Below, one piece after another: positions 22,788-33,139 of a stretch of 64,000 nt of DNA. The stretch's first letter is position 1, and every line of letters begins with the position of its first letter. The translations under genes were made by a program, and so were the position numbers. The notes beneath the pieces are model-generated. The model did not search any database, was not told the DNA's origin, and saw nothing but the letters and a program-made list of their open reading frames with translations. The DNA comes from Piscinibacter sp. (GTDB lineage Bacteria; Pseudomonadota; Gammaproteobacteria; Burkholderiales; Burkholderiaceae_C), in NCBI GenBank assembly GCA_017983795.1, contig JAGOAS010000010.1:62001-126000 (forward strand), given 5' to 3'.

Positions 22788-23555
22788 TCAGGACAGCGGA
22801 TCGACCCGGATCAGCGCCAGCGAGAGGTTGTCGCCGCCGCCGCGCGCACGCTGGCGCGCCTTGCTGACCAGCATCTCGCCGGCTTCGCGCGGCGGCAGGG
22901 CATGCACGATGGCGCCCAGCTCGCGCGGCGTGAAGTAGTGCCACAGGCCGTCGCTGCAGGCGAGCACGCTGTCGCCGACCTCGAGCCGGGCTATGTGGCC
23001 GATGGTGATCGGCGGATCCTGGTGCGTGCCCAGGCAGCCGGTCAGCAGGTTGGACTGCGGGTGGTTGTTTGCCTCGTCCTCGGTGATCGAGCCCTCGGCG
23101 ACGAGGCGCTGCACGTAGGAGTGGTCGACCGTGCGCGCCACCATCTCGGGGCCGCGGAAGTGGTAGACGCGCGAATCGCCGGCGTGCACGTAGTGGCACT
23201 CGCGCGTCGGGCTGATGATGAAGGCCGCCACCGTGCTGTGCGGTTCCTCTTCGGAGGTGATCGCCGTCAGCTTGATCATCAGGTGCGCTTCCAGCACCAG
23301 CTGCTTGAGCGCCTCGGCGGTGTCGTCCTTGGTCGGGGCGAAGCGCTCGAAGATCTGCTGCGCGGTGAGGATCACCTGGTCGGCCGCCTTGCGGCCGCCG
23401 CTCTTGCCGCCCATGCCGTCGGCCAGCACCGCCATCACGCTGCCGGGCACGCGCTGGTGCGGGATGATCTGCACCTGGTCCTGCTGGTAGGCCCGGTCGC
23501 CGCGGTGGATGCCGGTGGCGGCGGACAGGCGGTAGCCGGCGGTCGTGGTGCTCAT
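22788..23555 (-). CDS. PP2C-family serine/threonine protein phosphatase
   Basis: Metal-dependent phosphatase of 255 residues, the size of a bare catalytic domain. Motifs are present in order: DRAYQQDQ near the N-terminus, LADGMGGKSGG (Asp46), YVHAGDSRVYHF, ACSDGLWHYF and GGGDNLSLALI. These supply the acidic residues for two metal ions. No kinase gene is adjacent, so the partner is unknown. A TATAGT box on the minus strand ends only 9 bases before the ATG, and no Shine-Dalgarno is visible, so the mRNA may be leaderless. Confidence 0.93.
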   Translation of the reverse strand: MSTTTAGYRLSAATGIHRGDRAYQQDQVQIIPHQRVPGSVMAVLADGMGGKSGGRKAADQVILTAQQIFERFAPTKDDTAEALKQLVLEAHLMIKLTAITSEEEPHSTVAAFIISPTRECHYVHAGDSRVYHFRGPEMVARTVDHSYVQRLVAEGSITEDEANNHPQSNLLTGCLGTHQDPPITIGHIARLEVGDSVLACSDGLWHYFTPRELGAIVHALPPREAGEMLVSKARQRARGGGDNLSLALIRVDPLS

Positions 23556-23563
23556 GGGCGAAA

Positions 23564-23571
23564 ACTATAAT
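23564..23571. promoter_or_regulatory. Shared divergent -10 region between the PP2C gene and ydcH
   Basis: On the plus strand TATAAT at 23566-23571 is a perfect -10 for the ydcH-helicase unit. On the minus strand the overlapping TATAGT (23569-23564) is a good -10 for the phosphatase. No strong -35 is seen for either. Both polymerases could not occupy the site at once. Confidence 0.45.
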
Positions 23572-23632
23572 CGCTCCCGCTTCCCGCATCGGGGCGATTT
23601 CTGCGACGTAGGGCCTGTTCTCACGCGCGGCT

Positions 23633-23836
23633 ATGGACGACAACCTGCATTCCCTGCCGCGCCGGCTGATCGAGTTGCGCATCGAACACGCCGACCTCGA
23701 CGACCTCATCGACCGCACCACCGTCGAGCATCCCGGCGACGAGCTGACGATGCGGCGGCTCAAGAAGCGGCGGCTGGCGCTGCGCGACATGATCGCCCGC
23801 CTCGAAGCCGAACTCGATCCTCCCGAGCCGGCATGA
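23633..23836 (+). CDS. YdcH/DUF465 family small protein
   Basis: A 67-residue, highly charged, helical protein matching the YdcH (DUF465) family by length and by the pattern LIELRIEHADLDDLID ... MRRLKKRRLALRDMIARLE. The function is not established in the family. Its stop overlaps the start of the helicase gene by 4 bases (ATGA), so the two are translationally coupled. Confidence 0.85.
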   Translation: MDDNLHSLPRRLIELRIEHADLDDLIDRTTVEHPGDELTMRRLKKRRLALRDMIARLEAELDPPEPA

Positions 23837-25833
23837 CGCCGGACGAGACTACGCATCCGGGCAGCCTGGCCGCTGCCTCGCGCGAGGCGCTCTCGGCCGC
23901 GGGCGCGCTGGCGCAGGCCGATGCGCGCCACGTCGAGCGGGCGGTGCAGTTGCGCATGGCCGAGGCGGTGGCGCAGGCCATCGAAAACCGCACGGCGCTG
24001 GTGGCCGAAGCCGGCACGGGCGTGGGCAAGACCTTCGCCTACCTCGTGCCGACGCTGCTGTCGGGCGCGCGCGCGCTGGTCAGCACCGCCACCAAGAGCC
24101 TGCAGGACCAGCTCTTCCTGCGCGACATCCCGCGCCTGCGCGACGCCCTGCAGCTGCCCGTCAGCGTGGCGCTGCTCAAGGGTCGCGGCAGCTATCTCTG
24201 CCTGCACCGCATGAAGCAGGCGCGCCAGTCGGCCACGCTGCCGGATCGCTGGGCGGTGCGCACGCTGGCCAAGGTGGAGCAGTGGTCGCAGGGCACGAAG
24301 AGTGGCGATCTCGCCGAGATGGACGGCCTGGACGAGCGCAGCAGCGTCATCCCGCTGGTCACCTCGACGCGCGAGAACTGCCTCGGCAGCGAGTGCGCCG
24401 ACTTCAAGCAGTGCCACGTGGTGCGCGCGCGCCGCGAGGCGATGGCGGCCGACGTGGTGGTGGTGAACCACCATCTGTTCTTCGCCGACATGGCCCTGCG
24501 CGACACCGGCGTGGCCGAGCTGCTGCCCAGCGTCGAGGTGGCGGTGTTCGACGAGGCGCACCAGCTGCCCGAGGCGGGCGTGCAGTTCCTCGGCACCACG
24601 CTCGGCAGCGCGCAGGCGCTGGACTTCTCGCGTGACCTGCTCGGCCTCGGCCTGCAGCTCGCGCGCGGGCTGGCGAAGTGGCAGGAGCTCGCCGCCGCGG
24701 TGGAGAAGGCGGCGCGCGAACTGCGCCTGGCCGCCGCCGGGCCGCTGCGCGATCTGCGCGGCATGCTCAAGTTGCGCTGGGATGAGCGCGCGGCGCGCGA
24801 GGATTTCCTCGCTGCGCTGGCTGACCTGGGCCGCGCCGCCGATGCGGCCGGCGAGGCGCTCGACACGGTTTCGGAACTGTCACCCGAGTTTCTCAAGCTC
24901 GCCGAGCGCGCCGGCACGCTGGCCACCCTGGCCGGGCGTTTCGCGGCCGAGGCGGCCACCGGCCAGGTGCGCTGGATCGACGTCTCGCCGCACCAGGTGC
25001 GGCTGGTGGAGTCGCCGCTGGACATCCGCGACGCGCTCGCCGAGCAGATGGGCGCGGGCCACAAGGCCTGGATCTTCACCTCGGCCACGCTGGGCGAGGA
25101 CGACAAGCTCGCCTGGTTCACCGAGCAGGCCGGGCTCGAAGGCGCGCGCACCCTGCGCGTCGGCAGCCCGTTCGACTACGCGGCGCATGCGCGGCTCTAT
25201 GTTCCGGCCGGCATGCCCAAGCCCAACGAGGCGGGGCACCCGGCCGCGGTGGCCACGCTGGCGGCGCGCTTCGCGCGCGTGCTGGGCGGGCGCAGCTTCG
25301 TGCTGACCACCACGCTGCGCGCGCTGCAGGCGATTGCCGAGAAGCTGCGCGCCGAGTTCGAGGCCGAGGGCGTCGGAATCCGCGTGCTGCAGCAGGGCGA
25401 GGCGCCCAAGCGCGCGCTGATGCAGCAGTTCCTCGCCGAGCCGCGCTCCGTGCTGGTCGGCTCGCAGAGCTTCTGGGAGGGCATCGACGTGCCCGGCGAC
25501 GCGCTGCAATGCGTGCTGATCGACAAGCTGCCGTTCCCGCCGCCCAACGATCCGCTGGTGGAAGCGCGCGTCAAGCGGCTGGAGGCGCAGGGCCGCAATG
25601 CCTTCGCCGACTACTTCATCGCCGAGGCGGCGGTGTCGCTCAAGCAGGGCGCGGGGCGCCTGATCCGCAGCGAAACCGATCGTGGCCTGCTGGTGGTGTG
25701 CGACCCGCGCATGGCCGGCATGAACTACGGCCGCCGCCTGCGCGAGGCGCTGCCGCCGATGACGCGTGTGGCCAACGAGGCCGAGGCCACGGCCTGGCTG
25801 GAAACGCTGGCGGCTGAGCGCGCCGAGGCTTGA
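23833..25833 (+). CDS. DinG/YoaA-type Fe-S ATP-dependent DNA helicase
   Basis: XPD-like superfamily 2 helicase of 666 residues, acting in DNA repair and R-loop or replication-block removal in relatives. Walker A is at 58-67 (AEAGTGVGKT). Four cysteines (123, 183, 188, 194) have the spacing of an Fe-S cluster. Walker B is DEAH at 240-243, and the C-terminal motif VI is QGAGRLIRSETDRG. It is closer to YoaA than to DinG in size, but the sequence alone does not decide. It starts inside the ydcH stop. Confidence 0.93.
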   Translation: MTPDETTHPGSLAAASREALSAAGALAQADARHVERAVQLRMAEAVAQAIENRTALVAEAGTGVGKTFAYLVPTLLSGARALVSTATKSLQDQLFLRDIPRLRDALQLPVSVALLKGRGSYLCLHRMKQARQSATLPDRWAVRTLAKVEQWSQGTKSGDLAEMDGLDERSSVIPLVTSTRENCLGSECADFKQCHVVRARREAMAADVVVVNHHLFFADMALRDTGVAELLPSVEVAVFDEAHQLPEAGVQFLGTTLGSAQALDFSRDLLGLGLQLARGLAKWQELAAAVEKAARELRLAAAGPLRDLRGMLKLRWDERAAREDFLAALADLGRAADAAGEALDTVSELSPEFLKLAERAGTLATLAGRFAAEAATGQVRWIDVSPHQVRLVESPLDIRDALAEQMGAGHKAWIFTSATLGEDDKLAWFTEQAGLEGARTLRVGSPFDYAAHARLYVPAGMPKPNEAGHPAAVATLAARFARVLGGRSFVLTTTLRALQAIAEKLRAEFEAEGVGIRVLQQGEAPKRALMQQFLAEPRSVLVGSQSFWEGIDVPGDALQCVLIDKLPFPPPNDPLVEARVKRLEAQGRNAFADYFIAEAAVSLKQGAGRLIRSETDRGLLVVCDPRMAGMNYGRRLREALPPMTRVANEAEATAWLETLAAERAEA

Positions 25834-25843
25834 GGTTGGGAGC

Positions 25844-25914
25844 CCGTTCAGGCTGAGCCCGTCGAAGCCCTACCGAGTCACTTGCGGGCCCTTCGACGGG
25901 CTCAGGGCGAACGG
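25844..25914. repeat. Inverted pair of REP-like elements between convergent genes
   Basis: Two 27-base units, 25844-25870 and 25888-25914, face each other around 17 bases. Both contain CTGAGCCCGTCGAAG on one strand and differ mainly in the GC-rich flanks. Short repeats of the form CCGTTCGCCCTGAGC...GTCGAAGG are, as I recall, abundant in Burkholderiales and other proteobacteria. The pair can fold into one long hairpin and could end transcription of both the helicase gene and bamD. Confidence 0.8.
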
Positions 25915-25924
25915 AGGTGCAAGT

Positions 25925-26728
25925 TCACCAGACCTTCCACCAGGGCTTGTCGGCCGGGCGGCCGACGTCGGCGGCGTAGGGGCTGTTGGGGAAGTTCTTC
26001 TCGAGCACGCGCTGGGCGTCGTCGCGCAGCTCGACGAGGCCGAGGCGCTCGTAGCTGCGCGTCAGGATCACCAGCGCCTCCTCGGCGGACGGCGAGTACT
26101 GGAACTCCTGCACCGCCTGCTGGGCGCGGTTCGCAGCGGCCACGTAGGCACCGCGACGGAAGTAGTAGCGCGCCACGTGCACTTCGTACGCCGCCAGCGA
26201 GTTGACGATGTAGTTCATGCGCACCTGCGCGTCCTCGGCGTAGATGGAGCGCGGGAACTGCTCGACGAGCTGCTTGAACGACTGGTAGGAATCGCGCGCG
26301 GCCTGCTGGTCACGCTCGGAGAGATCCTGCGCGGCGAACTTGCCGAGGATGCCGAGGTTGTCGTTGAAGTTCACCAGGCCCTGCAGGTAGAGCGCGTAGT
26401 CGAGGCCCGGGCTGGAGGGATTCAGCTTGATGAAGCGCTCCAGCACCGACAGCGACTCGGCCTTCTCGCCGCTGCGCCACAGCACGTAGGCGCGCTCGAT
26501 CTGCGCCTGCTGCGCCAGCGGCGTGCCGGCGGCGCGGCCTTCGAGGCGCTCGTAGAGCTTGGCGGCCTTGTCGTAGGCGCCGGCGGAGGCCTCGTCCTTG
26601 GCCTCTGAATACAATTTCTCCGGCGACCAGTTGGCGCTCTCGTCGCGCGGGCCGGCGCCGCAGGCGGCCAACACCACGGTGGCGGTCACGAGGGCCGCGC
26701 GCAGGCCCCGCAGGCTGGTCGAACGCAT
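25925..26728 (-). CDS. bamD: BamD (ComL), outer-membrane protein assembly lipoprotein
   Basis: Essential lipoprotein of the BAM complex that helps insert beta-barrel proteins. The signal peptide ends in the lipobox LAAC (Cys23 with this start). About five TPR-like helix pairs follow (KLYSEAKDEASAGAYDKAAKLYE, then FPRSIYAEDAQVRM). The chosen start MRSTSLRG gives a normal lipoprotein signal; in-frame ATGs at 26737 and 26776 lie upstream, and the latter overlaps the rluD start codon on the other strand. Length from 26728 is 267 residues, typical. Confidence 0.93.
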   Translation of the reverse strand: MRSTSLRGLRAALVTATVVLAACGAGPRDESANWSPEKLYSEAKDEASAGAYDKAAKLYERLEGRAAGTPLAQQAQIERAYVLWRSGEKAESLSVLERFIKLNPSSPGLDYALYLQGLVNFNDNLGILGKFAAQDLSERDQQAARDSYQSFKQLVEQFPRSIYAEDAQVRMNYIVNSLAAYEVHVARYYFRRGAYVAAANRAQQAVQEFQYSPSAEEALVILTRSYERLGLVELRDDAQRVLEKNFPNSPYAADVGRPADKPWWKVW

Positions 26729-26774
26729 CACATCCATGGGCTGAGGCTCGTCCACGCTCGCACGCGAACAGGTC

Positions 26775-27746
26775 ATGACAGAAGAGCGGGATTATAGGGA
26801 GACACCCTCGGAGGACGAGGCGGAGCGCGAGGCCGAAGGCGAACGCCGCGAAGCCGTCGCCGCGGCTGAGTGGCACGGCCAGCGCCTCGACAAGCTGCTG
26901 GTGGCGATCGCCCCGGAGTTCTCGCGCAGCCACCTGCAGAGCCTGCTCGAGCGCGGGCTGGTGAACGTGGACGGCACGCCGGCGCGCGCCGCCTCGCAGA
27001 AGGTGCGCGCGGGCCAGCGCATCGCCGTGCAGCTGGTCGGCACCGAGGAGAGCCGGGCGTTCCGCCCCGAGGCGATGGCGCTGGCGATCGTCCACGAGGA
27101 CGAGCACCTGCTGGTGCTCGACAAGCCCGCCGGCCTGGTGGTGCACCCGGCGGCGGGCAACTGGTCGGGCACGCTGCTCAACGGCCTGCTCGCCCACCAT
27201 GCCGGCGCGAGCGCGCTGCCGCGCGCCGGCATCGTGCACCGTCTCGACAAGGACACCTCCGGCCTGATGGTGGTGGCCAAGACGCTGGTGGCGATGACGG
27301 CGCTCACGCGTGCCATCGCGGCGCGCGAGGTGCATCGCCAGTACCTGGCGATCTGCCACGGCGAGGTGGAGGAGGCGGCGTTCAGTATCGATGCGCCGAT
27401 CGCGCGCGATCCGCAATCGCGCGTGCGCATGGCGGTGCTGGGCTCCGGCAAGCCGGCGCGCACCGACGTCGAACGGCTCGCGGTGCACGAGGGCTTCAGC
27501 GCGCTGCGCTGCACGCTGCACAGCGGCCGCACCCACCAGATCCGCGTGCACCTGGCCTGGTACGGGCATCCGCTGGTGGCCGATGCGCTGTACGGCGGCG
27601 CGCCGGCGCTGGGCATGGCGCGCCAGGCGCTGCATGCGTTCCGGCTCGGTTTCGTGCATCCGGTGGAGGGCCAGCCTTTGCAGTTCGAGGCTGCCGCGCC
27701 GGCGGATTTCGCCTCGGCCTGGCAGCGCCTCGCCGGCCCGGTGTGA
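26775..27746 (+). CDS. rluD: 23S rRNA pseudouridine synthase RluD
   Basis: Makes the pseudouridines in helix 69 of 23S rRNA. The 323 residues contain an S4 RNA-binding domain at about 35-90 (RLDKLLVAIAPEFSRSHLQSLL), the catalytic Asp158 in HRLDKDTSGL, and the C-terminal SGRTHQIRVHLAW motif. It is divergent from bamD, as in many proteobacteria. The first 30 residues are acidic and not conserved; a later start is possible. Confidence 0.94.
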   Translation: MTEERDYRETPSEDEAEREAEGERREAVAAAEWHGQRLDKLLVAIAPEFSRSHLQSLLERGLVNVDGTPARAASQKVRAGQRIAVQLVGTEESRAFRPEAMALAIVHEDEHLLVLDKPAGLVVHPAAGNWSGTLLNGLLAHHAGASALPRAGIVHRLDKDTSGLMVVAKTLVAMTALTRAIAAREVHRQYLAICHGEVEEAAFSIDAPIARDPQSRVRMAVLGSGKPARTDVERLAVHEGFSALRCTLHSGRTHQIRVHLAWYGHPLVADALYGGAPALGMARQALHAFRLGFVHPVEGQPLQFEAAAPADFASAWQRLAGPV

Positions 27747-27786
27747 GGCCCGTCCCGGCCGCCGACCCGGGCGTCTTCCGCTTGGG

Positions 27787-27957
27787 TACAATGCACGCCA
27801 TTCCTCCAGCCCGGCCGATCGAGCCGCCGCACTTCGCGGCCCCTCACAGGCCCGGCTGCCAGGCCGTCTGAGGCGACCTGAGGCGCTTCAGCCCCCCGCC
27901 GGCGCGATATGCGCGGCCCACTTGCCAGAAGCCATGTGTCACCGCCGGTGCGGTGAC
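27787..27957 (+). promoter_or_regulatory. Candidate promoter and leader hairpin before scpB
   Basis: In the 228-base gap after rluD, TACAAT at 27787-27792 is a good -10 without a clear -35. Further down, GTCACCG (27938-27944) and CGGTGAC (27951-27957) form a 7-bp hairpin with a 6-base loop, ending 17 bases before the scpB ATG. Nothing else is recognisable in the gap. Confidence 0.4.
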
Positions 27958-27974
27958 GCTCGACGACAGGATCC

Positions 27975-28705
<731 letters not shown>

Positions 28706-28709
<4 letters not shown>

Positions 28710-30649
28710 ACCTCCCGCCCGAGTCCCAGCCCGAAGCCCCCGCAGAGGGGCTTGCCGCGACGCCCGAGGCCGAGACCGCCAAGCCGGCCCGCCGGCGTCG
28801 CACGGCCGCCGCGCCGGCTGCCGCCGAAGCCCCGGCCGGCGCCGACGCGCCCACGGCAGCCGAGCCCGTCGAGGCGGTGGCACCCAAGCCGCGCCGTCGC
28901 CGCAAGGAAGTCACGGAAGCAGTGGAAGCGGTGGAAGCCGCGCCGCAGGAGCCCGTTGCGTCCGTTGCCGCCGCCGAGCCGGTGGTCGAGCCTGTTGCCG
29001 CCGCGCCGAACGAGCGCGCCGATGACGAAGGCGAGGGCGATGAAGCCGGCGAAGCCGGTGAGGGTGGCGAAGGCAGCGGCCGCAAGCGCAACCGGCGCAA
29101 CCGGCGCGATCGCCGCCGCGGCGAAGGCGGCGAGGCGATCACGCCCGAAGCCGCTGCGGCGGCGGCGAACGAGCGCACCGGCGCGATGTTCGCCGAGGTG
29201 CTCTCGGGCGCCTTCGATGCCGAGGCCGAGGCGGTGCCCGAGGGCGAGCCCGCCGAAGCTGCAGAAATTGCCGAAGCCAGCGAGCCGGTGGCCGAGGGCG
29301 AAGCTCAGGCCGAAGGCGAACCGCACAAGCGCGTGCTGGCCCCCGAGCCCGATGCGCCCAAGCTGCAGAAGGTGCTGGCGCAGTCCGGCATCGGCTCGCG
29401 CCGCGACATGGAGCAGATGATCGAGGACGGCCGCATCACGGTGAACGGCGAGCCGGCCCACGTCGGCCAGCGCATCTCCTTCGGCGACCGCATCGCGCTC
29501 GACGGCAAGCCCGTCAAGGTGCGCATCCAGCCGCCGCCGGCGCGTGTGATCGCGTATCACAAGCCGGTCGGCGAGGTCGTCACGCTCGACGATCCGCAGC
29601 AGCGCCCGACGGTGTTCCGCCGCCTGCCGCGCCTGCAGCAGGGCAAGTGGCAGTCGGTCGGCCGCCTGGACATCAACACCGAAGGCCTGCTGCTCTTCAC
29701 CACCTCCGGCGAACTGGCCAACCAGTTGATGCACCCGCGCTTCGGCGTGGAGCGCGAGTACGCGGTGCGCGTGCTCGGCACGCTGGAGCCTGAGGCGAAG
29801 GCCAAGCTGCTCGAAGGCGTGGAGATCGAGGGCCAGTCGGCCGCCTTCCGCTCCATCGAGGACGGCGGCGGCGAGGGCGTCAACCACTGGTATCGCGTCG
29901 TCATCACCGAGGGCCGCAACCGCGAGGTGCGCAAGCTGTTCGACGCCGTTGGCCTGACGGTCAGCCGGCTGATCCGCATCCGCTACGGCTGCGTGGTGCT
30001 GCCGCGTGGCCTCAAGCGCGGCGTGTGGGTCGATCTCGGGCCGGACGACGTGCGCGCGATCCGGCGCCTGGCCAGCGGCGGCAACCGCGAGCCGCAGCAA
30101 CAGGGCCGCGGCGAGGAGCGCCGCGACGGCCGCAACAACAAGCAACGCAACGAGCAGCGCAACGAGCGCGGCGGCCGGCCGAACGATCGCGGCCAGCGCG
30201 GGTCACAACAGCCTCAGCAGCAGCAACAACGCGGCCGCGCCGAGGGCGAGGAGCGCGAGCGCAGCGGTCACGACGATGACGACGACTTCGACATCGACCC
30301 GATGAAGATTCCCAACCCGCTCGAGCAGACCTTCGACAAGCGCTTCGTGCAGAACCCGCGCAGCCGCGTGGGCGGGCGTGGCTTCGCTTTCGGCGGCGGC
30401 GGCTTCGGCCCCGGCGGCAGCAGCCAACAGCCCGGCGGTGGCGGCGGGGGTGGGGGCGGCGGCGGCAACAAGAAGGGCGGCCCCAAGCAACCCGACCCGA
30501 TGCAGACCTCGCTGGGCTACATCGGCGCCGATGCCTTCCATCGCAAGAACCGCGGTGGCCGGGGCGGCGGCGGTGGCGGGCGTGGGGGCGGCGGTGGCGG
30601 TGGCGGCAACTACGGCGGCGGTGGTGGTGGTCGCCGCGGCGGCCGCTGA
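28706..30649 (+). CDS. rluB: RluB-type 23S rRNA pseudouridine synthase with long disordered arms
   Basis: RsuA/RluB family enzyme. The conserved core covers only about residues 216-455: an S4 domain ([20 protein letters not shown]), then the catalytic domain with Asp322 in [15 protein letters not shown] and the [15 protein letters not shown] motif. Residues 1-215 are Ala/Glu/Pro-rich with basic patches such as [13 protein letters not shown]. Residues 456-647 are rich in Gln, Arg, Asn and finally Gly, with runs of up to 11 glycines. Family members are usually around 250-350 residues, so the arms more than double the protein. They look intrinsically disordered and RNA-binding. Confidence 0.93.
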
Positions 30650-30685
30650 GGTACTGGCGTCACAGGCGCACCGCAGGCCGCGGGC

Positions 30686-30691
30686 TACAAT
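30686..30691 (+). promoter_or_regulatory. Candidate -10 box of ndk
   Basis: TACAAT lies 40 bases before the ndk ribosome site (CAGGAGAAG). The -35 region is GC-rich without a clear TTGACA. It probably drives ndk-rlmN-pilW-rodZ-ispG. Confidence 0.4.
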
Positions 30692-30730
30692 TCAAGGCTT
30701 TGCCAAGTTATTGATTCAGGAGAAGAATTC

Positions 30731-31156
30731 ATGGCCATCGAACGCACCCTCTCGATCATCAAGCCCGACGCCGTGGCGAAGAACGTCATCGGCCAGATCT
30801 ACGCCCGCTTCGAAGGCGCCGGCCTGAAGATCGTCGCGGCCAAGATGGCGCACCTCTCGCGCGGCGAAGCCGAGCAGTTCTACGCCGTGCACAAGGCACG
30901 CCCCTTCTTCAAGGACCTGGTCGACTTCATGGTCTCGGGCCCGGTGATGATCCAGGTGCTGCAGGGCGAGAACGCCATCGCCAAGAACCGCGAGCTGATG
31001 GGCGCCACCGACCCGAAGAAGGCCGAGAAGGGCACCATCCGCGCCGACTTCGCCGACAGCATCGACGCCAACGCGGTGCACGGCTCGGACGCGCCGGAAA
31101 CCGCGGCCGTGGAAGTGGCGTTCTTCTTCCCCGGCATGAACGTCTACGCGCGTTAA
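30731..31156 (+). CDS. ndk: Nucleoside diphosphate kinase
   Basis: Transfers the gamma phosphate between nucleoside triphosphates through a phospho-histidine. The 141 residues match the family, with the active His117 in [12 protein letters not shown] and the Kpn loop region [12 protein letters not shown] strong ribosome site AGGAG precedes the ATG. It is first in a run of genes conserved in Betaproteobacteria. Confidence 0.98.
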   Translation: MAIERTLSIIKPDAVAKNVIGQIYARFEGAGLKIVAAKMAHLSRGEAEQFYAVHKARPFFKDLVDFMVSGPVMIQVLQGENAIAKNRELMGATDPKKAEKGTIRADFADSIDANAVHGSDAPETAAVEVAFFFPGMNVYAR

Positions 31157-31163
31157 GCCCGCC

Positions 31164-32324
31164 ATGGCCGTCAACCTGCTCGATTTCGATCTCGAGGGGC
31201 TGGCGGCCTATTGCGAGAGCCTGGGCGAGAAGCGCTTCCGCGCCGTCCAGCTCTACCGCTGGATCCACCAGAAAGGCGAATCCGACTTCGAGAAGATGTC
31301 GGATCTCGCCCGCTCGCTGCGCGGCAAGCTGGCCGGTGCCGCCGAGGTGCGCGGCCTGCCGCTGATCAGCGAGCACCGCTCGGCCGACGGCACGATCAAG
31401 TGGCTGTTCGACGTCGGCGGCGGCAATGCCGTCGAGAGCGTCTACATCCCCGAGGAAGACCGCGGCACGCTGTGCGTCTCCTCGCAGGCCGGTTGCGCGG
31501 TCGGCTGCCGCTTCTGCAACACCGGCCACCAGGGCTTCAGCCGCAACCTCACGAGCGGCGAGATCGTCGCGCAGCTGTGGTTTGCCGAACATCGCTTGCG
31601 CGCCGAAGACGGCGAGCGAGCGGATTCGACAAACGACACGCGTGTCGTGGACAACGTCGTGATGATGGGCATGGGTGAGCCGCTGCAGAACTATGCGGCG
31701 CTGGTGCCCGCACTCAAGACCATGCTCGACGACCACGCCTACGGCCTGTCGCGCCGCCGCGTGACGGTGTCGACCTCGGGCATGGTGGCGATGATCGATC
31801 GCTTGCGCGAAGACTGCCCGGTGGCGCTGGCGGTGTCGCTGCACGCGCCCAACGACGAGCTGCGCAACGAGCTGGTGCCGCTGAACCGCAAGGACGGCAT
31901 CGCCGCGCTGCTCGATGCCTGCGTGCGCTACCTCGACAAGGCGCCGCGCGACTTCGTCACCTTCGAGTACTGCATGCTCGAAGGCGTGAACGACACGCCG
32001 GAGCTGGCGCGCGAGCTGGTGAAGCTCGTGAAGGGCCGCGTGCCCTGCAAGCTCAACCTGATCCCGTTCAACCCCTTCCCGGCCTCGGGGCTGAAGCGCT
32101 CGTCGCGCGAGCGCGTGATGGCCTTCGCCAAGGTGCTGCAGGACGCCGGCATCGTCACCACCATCCGCAAGACGCGCGGCGACGACATCGACGCGGCCTG
32201 CGGGCAACTGGCCGGCGAGGTGCAGGACCGCACCCGCGCCCACGAGCGCATGGTGCGCGCGCCGGTGCGGGTGGTGCGGCGCATCGACAAGCACGGCACG
32301 CCGCTGCAGGAGACCAAGGCATGA
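31164..32324 (+). CDS. rlmN: Dual-specificity 23S rRNA/tRNA m2A methyltransferase RlmN
   Basis: Radical SAM enzyme that methylates C2 of A2503 in 23S rRNA and A37 in some tRNAs. The 386 residues contain the CxxxCxxC cluster (Cys111, Cys115, Cys118 in [12 protein letters not shown]). Cys346 in DIDAACGQL corresponds to the methyl-carrying cysteine. It starts 7 bases after ndk and overlaps pilW by 4 bases (ATGA). Confidence 0.97.
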   Translation: MAVNLLDFDLEGLAAYCESLGEKRFRAVQLYRWIHQKGESDFEKMSDLARSLRGKLAGAAEVRGLPLISEHRSADGTIKWLFDVGGGNAVESVYIPEEDRGTLCVSSQAGCAVGCRFCNTGHQGFSRNLTSGEIVAQLWFAEHRLRAEDGERADSTNDTRVVDNVVMMGMGEPLQNYAALVPALKTMLDDHAYGLSRRRVTVSTSGMVAMIDRLREDCPVALAVSLHAPNDELRNELVPLNRKDGIAALLDACVRYLDKAPRDFVTFEYCMLEGVNDTPELARELVKLVKGRVPCKLNLIPFNPFPASGLKRSSRERVMAFAKVLQDAGIVTTIRKTRGDDIDAACGQLAGEVQDRTRAHERMVRAPVRVVRRIDKHGTPLQETKA

Positions 32325-33139
32325 TGGGTGTCGCCCGCGTGTGTACCGCCTTCGTTCTGGCATGGCTGGCCTGGCTGGCCGGCTGCTCGACGACGAGCAC
32401 GACGACCTCCGGCCCGGTCAGCGAACTGCGGCCGCCGCCCTCGGCGCAGGCCGAGGATCCCGATCCGGACCGGCGCGCGCGCACGCGGCTCGAGCTGGCT
32501 GCGGCCTACTTCGCCAACAACCAGCCGGAAGTGGCGCTGCCCGAGGCGAACCGCGCGATCGCGGCCAATCCCAACCTTGCGCCGGGCTACAACCTGCGTG
32601 GCCTGATCAACGCCGCGCTGGGCAAGGACGACGCGGCCGAGAGCGACTTCCGCCGCGCGCTCGCCATCAACCCGCGCGACGCCGACGCGCTGCAGAACTA
32701 CGGCTGGTACCTGTGCCAGCACAGCCGCCACGAAGAGGCCAACGCGCAGTTCGCGCAGGCGCTGGCGTTGCCGCAGCGGCGCGAGAGCGCGCGCACCTGG
32801 CTGGCCCAGGGCGTGTGCCATGCGCGCGCCGGCCGCCTGGAGGACGCCGAGAAGGCCTTGCAGCGCTCCTACCAGATGGATGCCGGCAACCCGTCGACCT
32901 CGGTGAACCTCGCCGAAGTGCTGCTGCGCCGCGGCGAGGCCGAGCGCGCGCGCTTTCACATCCGGCGCGTCAACGCCAACGTCAACTTCGTGAGCGCGCA
33001 GACGCTCTGGCTGGCCGTGCGCATCGAGCGCCGGATGGGCAACTCGGCCGGCGTGCAGGAACTCGGCCAGCAGTTGCTGAACCGCTTCCCCGAGACGCGC
33101 GAGGCGGTCGCCTTCCAGCGGGGGCAGTTCGATGAGTGA
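32321..33139 (+). CDS. pilW: Type IV pilus biogenesis/stability lipoprotein PilW (PilF)
   Basis: TPR lipoprotein that helps the PilQ secretin assemble in the outer membrane. The lipobox LAGC places the lipid on Cys22. About six TPR motifs follow ([41 protein letters not shown]). The 272 residues are typical. Position between rlmN and rodZ is the conserved one. It overlaps rodZ by 8 bases. Confidence 0.92.
   Translation: MMGVARVCTAFVLAWLAWLAGCSTTSTTTSGPVSELRPPPSAQAEDPDPDRRARTRLELAAAYFANNQPEVALPEANRAIAANPNLAPGYNLRGLINAALGKDDAAESDFRRALAINPRDADALQNYGWYLCQHSRHEEANAQFAQALALPQRRESARTWLAQGVCHARAGRLEDAEKALQRSYQMDAGNPSTSVNLAEVLLRRGEAERARFHIRRVNANVNFVSAQTLWLAVRIERRMGNSAGVQELGQQLLNRFPETREAVAFQRGQFDE

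Noticed and set aside
20923-24561. Open minus-strand frame of 1212 codons across zapE and the genes downstream of it
   Set aside because: It runs antisense to several recognised genes, has low-complexity composition and no domain. Such frames arise in high-GC DNA from codon-position bias.
30430-30648. Tandem GGC/GGT-rich DNA as a microsatellite-like repeat
   Set aside because: It is in frame and codes for the Gly-rich tail of the RluB-type protein; the unit is not regular.
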